Source of the DNA: Mimachlamys varia
Taxonomy: Eukaryota > Mollusca > Bivalvia > Pectinida > Pectinidae
Reading direction: 5' to 3'
DNA length: 64,000 nucleotides
Assembly: GCA_947623455.1 (NCBI GenBank)
Contig: OX392536.1
Location: 8,613,282 to 8,677,281, forward strand
The notes beneath the pieces were generated by a model. That model had not been told where the DNA came from and searched no databases. It was given only the letters and a program-made list of their open reading frames with translations. The position numbers were made by a program, and so were the translations under genes. Shown piece after piece: positions 1-13,200 of this stretch (position 1 is its first letter; the number at the start of each line of letters is the position of its first letter).

Positions 1-1069
1 AAGGCTCGTGTCTATTGTAACTTTAAAAAAATAATTAACTCGTGTGAAATAAATTCCATATCCAACAACCACTCGCTGTGTAACCTCTATATATCAAATG
101 CAAACACAGGATTTAGAGGAAATATTTTTTTCAATTACTAATTGAGTCTGCATTAAGATGAAAAGTGCGATACATACATATACTGTAATTGGTTCATATA
201 GAACATTTTCCATGAAGTCGACGTGATAATGATTTATAACCTAATCGTAATAGTGTAGTCAAATCAAATTTCTCTCTGACACTTCACATGTACATACCCG
301 TATTTGGGAAACATAAACCTTAGACAGGTAACAAGTACTGTTTTTTCTGACACGTCATTAACCTATGGCGTCTTCACCGTATGCAGTGTAACACGTATAA
401 CGTCATCACTTTCGTCACACACTGCATCTGTCATCGGTAAACACTGCAGGAACAAAATCGGTGATAAACACTATTATAAAGAACACTGTTTAACTGTCAA
501 AAAGCCTAGTCGATTCGGAGAGGGTGATGTTCAACTTATACCATTATCGATAATGTCTACTTGTTAAAAGTTATGATCTACCTGGTTATTTCCGAATTAT
601 GACCAGCATGTGTAAACACTGGTGGTCAAATGGTTTTTAATATTTTAAACATAATATTGGTGTACATACAAAATCATGTACTTATGTAATACTGGTAAAC
701 AAGGCTGTAAAAATGATTGATTTTTGTTGGGCTTTAATTTCGTGGATTTCTTTCTCGTTATGACATGAATTCAAAGATAAATATATATTATTCTAAATAT
801 GTGTGTTAGTTCATGGACATCTGATTTCGTTGATTAAATTGTACCAACGAAATAAACTAAAATGAAACACGACGAAAATAAATAAGTTTACAGTACTCTT
901 TAAGTTTGTATCCACTTGTATTATAAAAGTACATTAACAGGTATCACATTGACACAGTATGTCACCTTTCCCTCTGAGATATAGTATTACATATGATAGA
1001 GAGATATACATCCAATGACTATGTGTAATAATCGTGCTTTACGTAATGAGTTCCGCTTTCTGTGTACAG
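1..1069. other. non-coding lead-in, probably intron of the ROCO gene
   Basis: No exon could be recognised here. Two short open frames (304-567 and the part of 1015-1236 before 1070) have no recognisable motif. The stretch ends in an acceptor-like tract (ttctgtgtacag) directly before the exon at 1070, so it is most simply the end of an upstream intron. The missing exons with the Roc P-loop must lie before the window. Confidence 0.5.
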
Positions 1070-1203
1070 ATAGACTAAAGAAGTGGATACGGATGATTGG
1101 AACGTATTCTTCAGGAGAACTGAATACGGCAAGGATGATGACCCATCATCCGCCATTGATATTCATCGGAACCTTTCTTGATGAATTAAAGAAAAAGTAC
1201 AAA
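1070..1203 (+). CDS. ROCO exon with G4 region of Roc GTPase domain
   Basis: Acceptor tgtgtacag precedes it and donor gtgagt follows at 1204. It begins with the last two bases of a codon and ends in phase 0, 44 whole codons. It reads LKKWIRMIGTYSSGE, then HHPPLIFIGTFLDELKKKYK, which fits the end of a Roc domain where the hydrophobic strand is followed by the base-specificity motif (here TFLD instead of THxD or NKxD). The phase-0 end joins exactly to the exon at 18258, giving a continuous KKKYK-HYNRQVEAI helix. This junction is the main argument that the two belong together despite 17 kb between them. Confidence 0.72.
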
Positions 1204-4200
1204 GTGAGTGTTCGAACTATCAGTATTGGTGTATGACGTTTTTCCTTGTTTCTGATGAATTTAATACACGTTGTAATTGATTGAAGGAGAGTACATGTAA
1301 TTTGAGTAAAAATTTCAATTATTCTTTTATTTAATGTATATATCGATTTATGTCCGTAATGTCAATATTACACTTTACCTCTTTTGATGTTATAATAGCA
1401 ACATTGCTAGAAATCATTCAAAAACCTGATATTTGATTAAAAGTGTACCATCGTGCAATTGGTTCAGCTAATATCTCTGCGTCACCCGTGGTGATCGCAT
1501 GTCCACTCTATAGAGGTATTTTTTCACACATTAATTCACCTCAGAGGAAAACATAAGATCGAATTTCGTTTGCTGGTCATATGTTAGTCTAAACAAAACA
1601 TGATTGGTAGTTATTTGTAATCTAAAAATATCTTAAAAGGAAATGATAAGACCTGCCGACCTTTCCAAACACAAATCTAAACATACGTTGTGTGAGAACC
1701 ATGTCGATTTTAACGAAAATTATCTGTTTAAATAACTAACTTAAGCAATATTTTTCCCATTGCATTAGAAAATAACATTGCTTAAATGATTAAAAACAAA
1801 CGATAGTTCCATGTATCTCTGTGGAAATAAAAAGGGCATGTTATTGGATGGTATCGTCCAGCCAGCATGGGGACTGAAATCGGTAAATAATTTTCGTTAT
1901 TGTGGTTAATAAATGAAGATGACTGTTTATGTATATTCAGCACTGTTTTCGTTGTGAAAAGTATTTGATTATTGATAAAAATGAAATATTTTGCAATTCT
2001 GGTTGTAACTGTCCCTATTATTTCGCCGGACGACTTACGATGCATGTGTCTGTCAAGTGATCGTAATTGACACAGTACAGTATCATTACGCTAACAGTAT
2101 ACAACAAAATGGTATGCAACTTGATTTACATTACTGTCTCATTATCAAAGACGAAGTACTTTGTGTAGCCTTCCTCATGAATGCAACCATCACTAGGACG
2201 CTAAGGTGTCGTTCATCGTCATTTATTAATCCTATATCTTACGAATGAAGCCTAAAATTACAATTGATAGAATGATTTAGTCCATGGACATATAAATTAT
2301 TGTAGGATTAAATATGTTATTAACTTACATATGTTATTAACAACTATACAAAATAAGGATAAGATAAATGAATGACTTATACATATACTGGAGTTCATTA
2401 CTGCTGGTCCGGGAATACGATACATAACACATACATATATATAAATATAATGATCAACATATGATTCAAGGGAGATAATCCATGACAGTTGTGAGGCTAT
2501 CATTACCCATGTTGGAACAACGCGATTATTTTAAAAATATTACCCAATATAATGATTAAAAACATAATATTGTCAGATCCAATACTGGAGAGGTTGGGGA
2601 TACCCCTATCGATCTCCTTGGATCGAACGACTTAAGGTAAGGTAAAACAACATGGATATATTCTACAAAAAACACACAATAATGATAATTTGTTAAAACA
2701 ATGGGAGTTGTTACAGTTATACGAATACCTCATTGTCACTGCCACTCACAGCTTGTATGGGGAAAATCCAGTTCCCATAGCGATCTGGAGGTTTAGAGAC
2801 GCGATGCGAGCGCCGAACTTCTGGAATGTTTAGATCAGAAGTATCTTCCTCTGCCTATTAATTTAACTGATATCATGATCACTATGGGACAGCTCATGGT
2901 CACGAATTGACAGTTCTACAATACTGGGCGTTCTGCTGAATTCGGATTCATTGATGACTGGTATTATCTCTGACTCATCACCAGCTATAGAGACTGTTTC
3001 CATAGATGGATCGAATTTAGTACCCCGTTCCTGCGGAGCTGATGGATTCCCGTTTCGCTCCTGGCGATGCCTTCGTCGCCTCGGGGTTGTGGTGATCTCA
3101 TAATAATAATAATAAATAATATACGATATTTGATATAGCGCCCTATCTAGCTAACATAAGCCACTCTAAAGCGCTTTGCAGGACATATATATATACAATT
3201 CTTATACAATCAATACAATTAACACATACAGTTCTATCATATACAATTCTAAGGAGTTCGCAGGAGCTGCCTTATCGGGCGCTAACTACTTGTCCTATAC
3301 CACATGGCTAATATCTCCAAATGTGTGTGTGTATGTATGCATGTGTGCTGGAGATGAATTGTAGTGGGACCGTGTTTCCAACGGCACCTTTTATAGTGCC
3401 ACCACACTTGAATGCTACATCACAGATACTGCAACATCCAACCCAGACCATTTTATACTCCACCTGGGTTGTTGGAGATGTGTGGTCAGGAGAAAAACAC
3501 TTTCTCTGAATGTTCCATGCGTATGACGATTACGGGGATCGAACCCCGGCCGCCTGCATGGAAGGCCGGAGTGTTAACCACTCGACCAATCCGCCCATCC
3601 TCAGACTCCGAATCTTAGGCTGAGGATGCTGACCCTTGCCTGGTATGAACATGGGGAACTGGCTTTTATACTGCTTCCCTTGCGGATTTGCAGTTAAGAG
3701 GAATCTTTCACAGGAATTGTGTTGAATGGGAGGAGCATGTTTCTGTGTAGGGTCCTTCGAGGTCACTTACCAGATTCCAGCTTCACCTCATACACAGGAA
3801 TATCACTATTTTAGAAATCAAATAGGGTTCCCGATCAAATCGATCCGCCAGTCTGTGTTTCCGTTTAAGGGCGACCTTTCTTACAAGGACTCTATCGCCA
3901 ACCTCAAGCCTTGACTCATGTATATACCGATCATAACGGTGCTTATTCTGAGCAGCTTGTTTGGACGCCTCAGACTGGGATGCTTTATAAGCATACTCCA
4001 TCCTTGTTCGCAGCTTGCTAACATAGGAGGAGTGGTCCTCTGCTCCCTGTTGACAAGTGTCAGTACCGTACATAAGATAGTGTGGTGAAAAGCCGGTGGC
4101 ACCACTCTCAGTGGCGTTATACGCCTGGACCAGTGGTGTTATGTAAGACTTCCAGGCAGTTTTCTTGTCATCCTCTAGAGTTATATTGAACCGTTCAGCC

Positions 4201-7200
4201 GAGCCATTCCCCATAGGGTGGTAAGGAGTAGTCCTGGTCTTCTTAACCCCTGCTAATTTGCAGAGTTCTGAAATAACTTTGGACCCAAAGTTACGACCCT
4301 GATCACTGTGCAATCTTTCGGGAAACTGTAGAACACAATGAAATGCTCGTACAGCGCTTTAGCAGTTGTACTTGCTTTTTGGTTGTGACATATTGAGCAT
4401 ATTTCGTAAAGTGATCAGTAATGACTAATACATCCTCGTAGCCACCTTTGGACTTATCCACCCCTAGAAAGTCTATACAGACTAATTCAATAGGTCTGGA
4501 TGTCTCAATAGGAATCGACTCAGCGACAGGTTTGACTGGTGTCTTACGCAGTACACAGCGCTCACAAATCTAAATCTTTTTCTCAACATCCTTCACTAGG
4601 CCTGGCCAATAGAAACGCTGTCGTGCCAACAAGAGTGTTCATTCTTTCCCTTGAACCCCATCATGGAGACTCAACTTATTCCAAGCTCTCATCAGTTTCT
4701 AGACATATGGGGATTCACTTTTGAGCGTTTTCCCCTGGGATGAAAACCGGTTCTCAAGAGCTCTGAAACTCTCGCTATGTCTAGATCATTCTTTTGTTCT
4801 TTCTGCCAATTAACCGCACCTAGTGTATCAGATAAAACTGCACACTCACTGGCCACATGAGGCACAGCTTCACCTACTACACAATCCATCAGTGGGGCTA
4901 CAGTAACAGCAGAGTGGCAAATAGTCTTGATAACATCCGGATTCATTTTTAGACATGCGTTAGAGACCATCCCCATCAGCGTTGTTTTTCCCAGGTCTAT
5001 AATGTAAAGTAGTGTTATAATTGGCCAATGCAGCTACCCAATGGTGACTGGTTGCATCCAACTTAGCCTTACCCATCACATAAGTGAGAGGATTATTGTC
5101 GGTGATAGCTTGAAATGTATTACCATAGAGGTAATCATGAAATTTGTCAGTGACTCCCCACTTAAGAGCTAAAAACTCTAGCTTATGAGCCGGATAATTC
5201 CGCTCATTGGGTTTAAAGCCGCGGCTTGCATATGCAATAACATTCTCTACACCATCTCGTTTTTGATAGAGCACAGCACCCAAACCAATGGCGCAAACAT
5301 CTGTATGGACAACAAATGGCTTTGAGAAGTCAGCATAAGCTAGAACAGGGGGATGAGTAAGTTTCTATTTTACATTGTCAAAAGCTGTTTACTGTGGCTA
5401 TGGCAACAACCACTCAGCCCTTTTCTTTGGCCTTGACTTGGATTTGGACTTGGACTTAGCCTTTGATTTCCTTGTAAAGTCATGACCCTGTAGAAGTTTG
5501 TTTATGGGTTGTATAAAACTAGAACAATCATTGATGAAGCGTCTATAATAGCCGCTTAACCCAAGAAACTGGTGTAATTCCTTCACATTCCTAGATGGAA
5601 GCCAATTCTTTACGGCGGACAGCTTTTCAGGATCTGTCGCTATACCTTTTTCAGAGTCAACATGTCCAAGGTATGTTACTGATGATTTGAAGAACTCACA
5701 TTTTGAGGGGTTTGAGACCGTGTTTCACTAGTCTGGCGAAAACTGATTTTAACCTGGTTAAGTGTTCATCAAATGTCGCAGAAAAGATCAGAATGTCCTC
5801 AAAGAAGATTAAACACTCCTTAAGATGCATATTCCCCATTAATTTCTCCATGAGACGTTGAAAACACGCAGGAGCACAACTTAAACCAAAGCTCATCCGA
5901 TTGGTCTCACAGAAACCTAGGTTACCAACCGAAAAGGCTGTTTTAGGTTTGCCTGACTCCTCAACCTCGACTTGCCAGTAACCTGGCCTTAAGTCTAGCT
6001 TTGAAAAAACACGTGAACCGATCAGGCTATCTACTGTATCGTCAAACCAAGCTCTCATCAGTTTCTAGACATATGGGGATTCACTTTTGAGCGTTTTCCC
6101 CTGGGATGAAAACCGGTTCTCAAGAGCTCTGAAACTCTCGCTATGTCTAGATCATTCTTTTGTTCTTTCTGCCAATTAACCGCACCTAGTGTATCAGATA
6201 AAACTGCACACTCACTGGCCACATGAGGCACAGCTTCACCTACTACACAATCCATCAGTGGGGCTACAGTAACAGCAGAGTGGCAAATAGTCTTGATAAC
6301 ATCCGGATTCATTTTTAGACATGCGTTAGAGACCATCCCCATCAGCGTTGTTTTTCCCAGGTCTATAATGTAAAGTAGTGTTATAATTGGCCAATGCAGC
6401 TACCCAATGGTGACTGGTTGCATCCAACTTAGCCTTACCCATCACATAAGTGAGAGGATTATTGTCGGTGATAGCTTGAAATGTATTACCATAGAGGTAA
6501 TCATGAAATTTGTCAGTGACTCCCCACTTAAGAGCTAAAAACTCTAGCTTATGAGCCGGATAATTCCGCTCATTGGGTTTAAAGCCGCGGCTTGCATATG
6601 CAATAACATTCTCTACACCATCTCGTTTTTGATAGAGCACAGCACCCAAACCAATGGCGCAAACATCTGTATGGACAACAAATGGCTTTGAGAAGTCAGC
6701 ATAAGCTAGAACAGGGGGATGAGTAAGTTTCTATTTTACATTGTCAAAAGCTGTTTACTGTGGCTATGGCAACAACCACTCAGCCCTTTTCTTTGGCCTT
6801 GACTTGGATTTGGACTTGGACTTAGCCTTTGATTTCCTTGTAAAGTCATGACCCTGTAGAAGTTTGTTTATGGGTTGTATAAAACTAGAACAATCATTGA
6901 TGAAGCGTCTATAATAGCCGCTTAACCCAAGAAACTGGTGTAATTCCTTCACATTCCTAGATGGAAGCCAATTCTTTACGGCGGACAGCTTTTCAGGATC
7001 TGTCGCTATACCTTTTTCAGAGTCAACATGTCCAAGGTATGTTACTGATGATTTGAAGAACTCACATTTTGAGGGGTTTGAGACCGTGTTTCACTAGTCT
7101 GGCGAAAACTGATTTTAACCTGGTTAAGTGTTCATCAAATGTCGCAGAAAAGATCAGAATGTCCTCAAAGAAGATTAAACACTCCTTAAGATGCATATTC

Positions 7201-10200
7201 CCCATTAATTTCTCCATGAGACGTTGAAAACACGCAGGAGCACAACTTAAACCAAAGCTCATCCGATTGGTCTCACAGAAACCTAGGTTACCAACCGAAA
7301 AGGCTGTTTTAGGTTTGCCTGACTCCTCAACCTCGACTTGCCAGTAACCTGGCCTTAAGTCTAGCTTTGAAAAAACACGTGAACCGATCAGGCTATCTAC
7401 TGTATCGTCAAACCGAGGGAGCATATAAGGGTCTTTGCGAGTGAGTTCAGCATGCGTTAGTCTATACAAAATCGTAAAGAACCATCCCTTTTGCGTACCA
7501 AAACATCATTGGAACTATAAGGACTGTTCGATTCTCTTATGACACCTGCATCATGCATTTCTTTGACATATTGACAGACCACCTCATACATACCAGGTGG
7601 TATCTTACGATAGGGTTGTTTAAATGGTCTATCTTATATTAGGTCAATACGATGTTTGACAAGGTCCATACAACCAAAGTCAAAAGAATTGGTGGAAAAA
7701 GCACCTTTCCAATTTCCCACGACCTGACGTGCCCTAAACAGTTCCTCATCAGTCAGGTCCTCATAATCAATAATTATACCATGTTTTTCTGGTATAGATT
7801 TCTCACTATGTTTCATGTCAGCTGGTAAGTCCGAAGTAAGATTATCTACCACCTTTACTGGGTTAGCAGTACAAATAATGCGTTTTGGCTTGATAATAAC
7901 AGGTTTACCTGTAGTATTACGCTTGACACACTATTGTGAACCTTAATGACTCCGTTCTCAATGCTTAACTTTGAGTATATGCTTAACTTTAAGTATATGC
8001 TTAACTTTAAGTATATGCTTAACTTCTGGCTTTCTCCAAAATTCTCAATTCTCAATTCTTAGATTTTAAGTTGAGAATGGGCCAATATTTGAGAACGGTC
8101 CATATCATGCTTAACTCTCATTCTTAAATATGGCGGACATAAATCGAGCGCTTCATCGACAGCTTCAGAGAACTGTGTGTAAGTCAAATACATTTTATTA
8201 ATGTTTCAAGAGTGTATATTTTACATACGTACATGGTTAGACATGGAACACGCAAAGGTTTTTAGAAGCTGATCCTCACCTCGCAATAGGCCCAAAACGA
8301 AGGTATTCGCACAGGAAAGTAGGCCTATTCGGCCTACGTCATGCTTTCCAGACAAACTCCGGTCGCTACTGGGCTCTGTATTCCAACTGGACACAGAATG
8401 GCGATGTTTGTTGTTGTCGCCAACAGTAAATATTTGACATTCAACCGGACAAAAACCTGTTGAATAAGACGCATAATGATTAACATATTGACCCTATAGA
8501 TTCCATGCACTCGCAGTTTCGTCAACGCAAACTTTCTAGAACGTCGGCCCCTATCGGTAACCTCAATCTATTCGTAATCTTAAATGCTGTATGAAAGTCC
8601 ACTTGTCTGTCTCGCTACCATCAGCCACGAGCCAGCTTCATCAAATTCATACACCTCACTCTGGTGCCAGGCACATTACGGGAAAAAGAAGATGTGGTCA
8701 ACATTTTTTTTAATCAAATCAAAAAGTTTTGTCAAACTGAAGACATTTTCTCCTTAAAACTTCCTTTATAGTTGAAAAATCTAGCAAGGTTTGAAATCGT
8801 TTAAACTCTGACAATTTATATCATTTTCAAGTTTTAGAAAATGACGACAGCTGTTGAAAATAAAATTTCACATGTATTAGTTTTTTAGTTTTCTGATCAG
8901 GGAAAAAGGATGGATAGTATATTTTATTATTATAGTTCAACAAAAATACTGGCATAATCTATTTGTGTGTGCTGTATAATTTTATATACATAATCCAACT
9001 TAGGAGGCCATGTTTTTTTTAATAAAAATGCTCATGTTTATAAGGCAGATTGTATCGGTCAGTATTTATTTCCTTAACAGTGCAAATGATTACACTAACT
9101 TGTGTTAAGTCAAATCTTCCCTTGTTGATGATATATTGTACATTCATGTTCAGAAAATCATATCGAAGGATACATGATATGATCAGGGTTTAAAAAAAAT
9201 AACACAAACAAAATCTCCATACTCAGTATCCAGTAAACTGGAAATGTTAATTATCTCAGATTCTGACACTACCTGGCCAGTAATGTATACAACAATATCC
9301 ACTGATACATGTCTTCTAGTTACATGTATAAGTGGTGACAACAGATGCTGGAGATTTGAAAGACTGGAAGGTTCCTGATAATCTGTCTGGGTCATATACC
9401 TGAAAGTACCAGAAATCAATTCAAATGTCAATAGAACAAATTAACAATTTAATTGTCTACTAATCATATTTAAAATTATAATTCATCATATCAATTGCAA
9501 TAATTTTAGACTATCATTACAATAGATGAATCCACTGATACATACATGTATAATATTAAAATAAGAAGTTGATGACACAAAGGTATATCCAATAGTACAA
9601 ATATCAAACAGGTGCTCCACTATACATGTGATACATGTACATGATGTACCTGGCATATCAAACAGATTCTAACTGGTGTCATACTTCCATGCTATAATGC
9701 GACTGTATTAGACATGTGCCCAAGTATTTAGGATGCGGGTGCCCACTAACATGTATATAGCAGGGGTTGTACATTTATATATGACAGGTGTTCTATAGCT
9801 ACTTACATGTACATGTATATATTGCAGGGCTGTACTGTACATATGTATATTACAGGTGTCCCACTTAGTTAAAAACATGTATGAATCTATGATGCTATTT
9901 TTTTTATTGATAACTGTGCATGACCTTCTTTAAAAGTTGGTGATTGATAGCTCTGATCATACAGTTTATGAATGAGAAAGTAATTTACATAATGTATGCA
10001 ATATGAATAGTATAAATGTATATTTTTTTAAGACATATAAACATAAAAGTTTAGATTGATAGGTTATTAGGTAAGTGTATCTTGACTAAGGCTAATCTTA
10101 CATGGGGCTGAGGGTGGTGTAATATTGTTATTAAAAAATGTGTATCTGTAACATGCTGGAAAATTATGTGTAAGTAGGAGACAATGTTCTTTTAACAATT

Positions 10201-13200
10201 ATTTCATAAATGGTTAATGTGGGTCATATTAATTTGATTTTCTTCTTTGAAAACTGCCTGAAGAAGTTAAGAGTATATGTATGGTTATCTGAAACAGGAA
10301 ATAGTGTTTGTTTGGCCTTATCCTACATATTATAATGTCATTGGCCTTTATTTAGTTCCCATCAGCCCTCCGAACATGGGGTTATGTTCCCAATGATGAA
10401 TGTACATGTAGAGCAATACATGTAGATTTTTTGTTTTAATATAATCTTTTGTCTTTGAGTGATAAATAATTTTAGTGGTATTTATCAACTATTCATAGAA
10501 TATATTTATTAATTCGCTTTTCAAGTTCAAGGAACATGTTCACTTTGTGTCACTTTGAAACTTTGCAATTATCTGAGTTACAAGTCATTAACTATTGATT
10601 GCATGCAGTTACAATACTGTCATGCAACAGTGTATGCATCATAAAAATAATAAATTAATTTACTAGCATCTTGATTGGGTTGGTCTAAATAAAATGAACT
10701 GTAACCGAGGGAGATACATATATATATAATTTGAATTTAGATTTAAATCTAATTTTGGTTTAATTCAGTCAATATCCAAATCATACCACAAGTTCATTCC
10801 TTTGGTAATAATTTTATGCATACAAATTTATGTGTTGTAACTTGGTTTGCAACATATTATACATTGATATCTGTTATTTTTCATTCTTAGCATACGTCCA
10901 TACTAATATTGTTAGGCCTACATTGTGGTCTATCAAACGATTATCTGTGTGTTGGCACTATTTCAGTCTGTGGATCAGGACACATTCGGGTAGTCTGGTC
11001 ATAGTGTTATATAAATTCGCTTATTGTAATTATAAATCGGCGTTTCTAACTTAGTAGACACAATAATTTAGTAAGAATAACGAATAAACGACGGGTTCGC
11101 GAACGTCGGGCTTATCCGTCGTCGTAGCATGGATACAACCGGCAGGCACAGCGGCATATATAGTGTGTGTGTCTGGGGGGGGGGGGTTATTTCTAGCAAT
11201 AACGTAGTCTTGTATATGTTGTATCAACATAGGCGGATCCAGAGGGGGGCGCAGCCGGCGCGCGCCCCTCCTAAAATGTGTCAAGTGACCATTTTTTCCA
11301 AGAATTAAAACTAAGAATTTAATCATCAGATAGCATTGCGAACCATATATTTGGTAGAAATATTCATTTAAAAAAATCAGGGCTACGCTCCAAATCAGAC
11401 TTACACAATTTATAATTACTATATATTACAGTGCACTTGAATGTTATATATAATGTACGTCTAACAATTAACTACCCCCTCCCCCACCTCTTCCATGTTT
11501 CTTTCTCCTCACAATTTGGCTGATATCGATCACACGATGATATACGAGGGGTGTTCGAAAACTTTTGCAAATGACATAGCTTCTCAGAAACGCTTATCAA
11601 AATTCGAATGCATTTTTCTAGTTGCCTCAAAAATATTCACCTTTATCTTGCAGACACCGTTAAAATCAAATTTTTGAAACAATGTTCATACTATTCTTTG
11701 GGTACACTAATCAGACACGGGTAAACTGCAGAATCCAGCTCACTTCTTGAACTATATCTCCTATCAGATATGTGGGTTTTTAAGCTTCGGAAAGAGGAAA
11801 ACAAACACATGGGGCAAGGGCTGCGCTGATCGGAGGGTGTGGTATACAAGCCATTGACCTTTTCCGACTTAGAAAAACGGTAGTTGCCGATTTGTGGGCT
11901 TGGGCATTGCCATGTAACAACTGGACAGAACTTCATTCTTATTGAAGCTTCCCGATACACCCTACCGTTTCGAACAGCAATTTGCATGATTTGTCCACTA
12001 TTTCTAAAGAATATTGCATATAACACCTTCTTTGCTGTTAGTGTTCGTTTAGCAATACTGGGCATTTTGGCATGTTTAAAAGACCAAATCCTATCGTCAA
12101 CTTTCCTCTGAGGCTCATAAAAATGCACCAATGTCTCATCACCCAGTATGAGACTATCAAATGCCCCTTTTCTGATAGTTTAGGTTTTTTCAGCAGTCTC
12201 TTAGCCATTTGTACCCGTGTACGTTTCTTCTCGTCTCGTCAGTGAGTAAATGTGGGATACAACGAGCACTTATTTTCCTAACCTTGATATTTTTCTTCTG
12301 AAAGAAATGAACAGATACTAAACCCAAGATTGTCATTTGTGCTAGTTGTCTGACCGTAAAACGCGAGTCTTTCTCAATGATTTACTTGATTTTATTGACG
12401 TTCAATTTGTTGGGAACCGCAGACCCAAGTCTTTCCGAGTAAAGGGCATCTTCAACCGATTCATGACCAGAATGAAATTTAGAAAAAAACATATGTAAGG
12501 TAACCGGTTAGTGGATTTTAATGAAATTTATACACACAATACAGGGATGAGCAGTGAACATGTTCGTACCACAGGGACCTGGGCATTTGTTACAGCTAGT
12601 TTTGAACCTAACCTTAGGTGTTTAGAGTAAGGTTACACATTTTGGGGGTTTAGATCAATTTTCGATAAAAATGCCCCCTCAATGGTCACAAAGGCTAAAG
12701 GGTGGAAAGCTTTCCAGCTCGAAATTCGACCCCATCTACATTTCTTGCATCAAAAATCACATATCTAGAAGAGGTACGAAACATTGCTTGGTACCGTTGG
12801 AAAGATGGATAACTTTTCTTTTTAAAAACATCTAAATGCACACCAAATGTACCCTCCATCCGCAGAAATAATCTTGATTACCCCCAGAAAAAACCCATGC
12901 AAAATGTCCGTGTCATTCGATAGCTATCGTGCCACGTTCTCCATAGCAATGAGTTTTGACGTCATTGCACGCGCTAGCCTTTCGCTGTCAATGGATGGCG
13001 CTCTTCCTTTTAACAAAGGCACCCAATGAAATTGTGCATGCTTTTTGAGGAAATCGAGATTTTTTTAAGGAAGGAGAATACATTTGACGTGCATTTAGGA
13101 AGTCTTTAAAGCTTTCCACCCTTTAGCTTTTATGACTATTGAGGAGGGGCATTTTTATCGAAAATTGATCTAAACCCCCCAAAAGTGTAAAATTACTCTT

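Noticed and set aside
304..567. 87-codon open frame near the window start
   Set aside because: No motif, no splice context, composition like the surrounding intron.
3531..3597. A tRNA-Gly gene on the minus strand
   Set aside because: A and B boxes and an anticodon-like loop are present, but the acceptor stem does not pair and the sequence continues into a SINE body.
11176..11187. Poly-G runs here and at 17010-17035, 25141-25157, 35800-35813 and 40955-40968 as regulatory quadruplexes
   Set aside because: They are simple homopolymer-like tracts without the spaced pattern or promoter context that would support a function.
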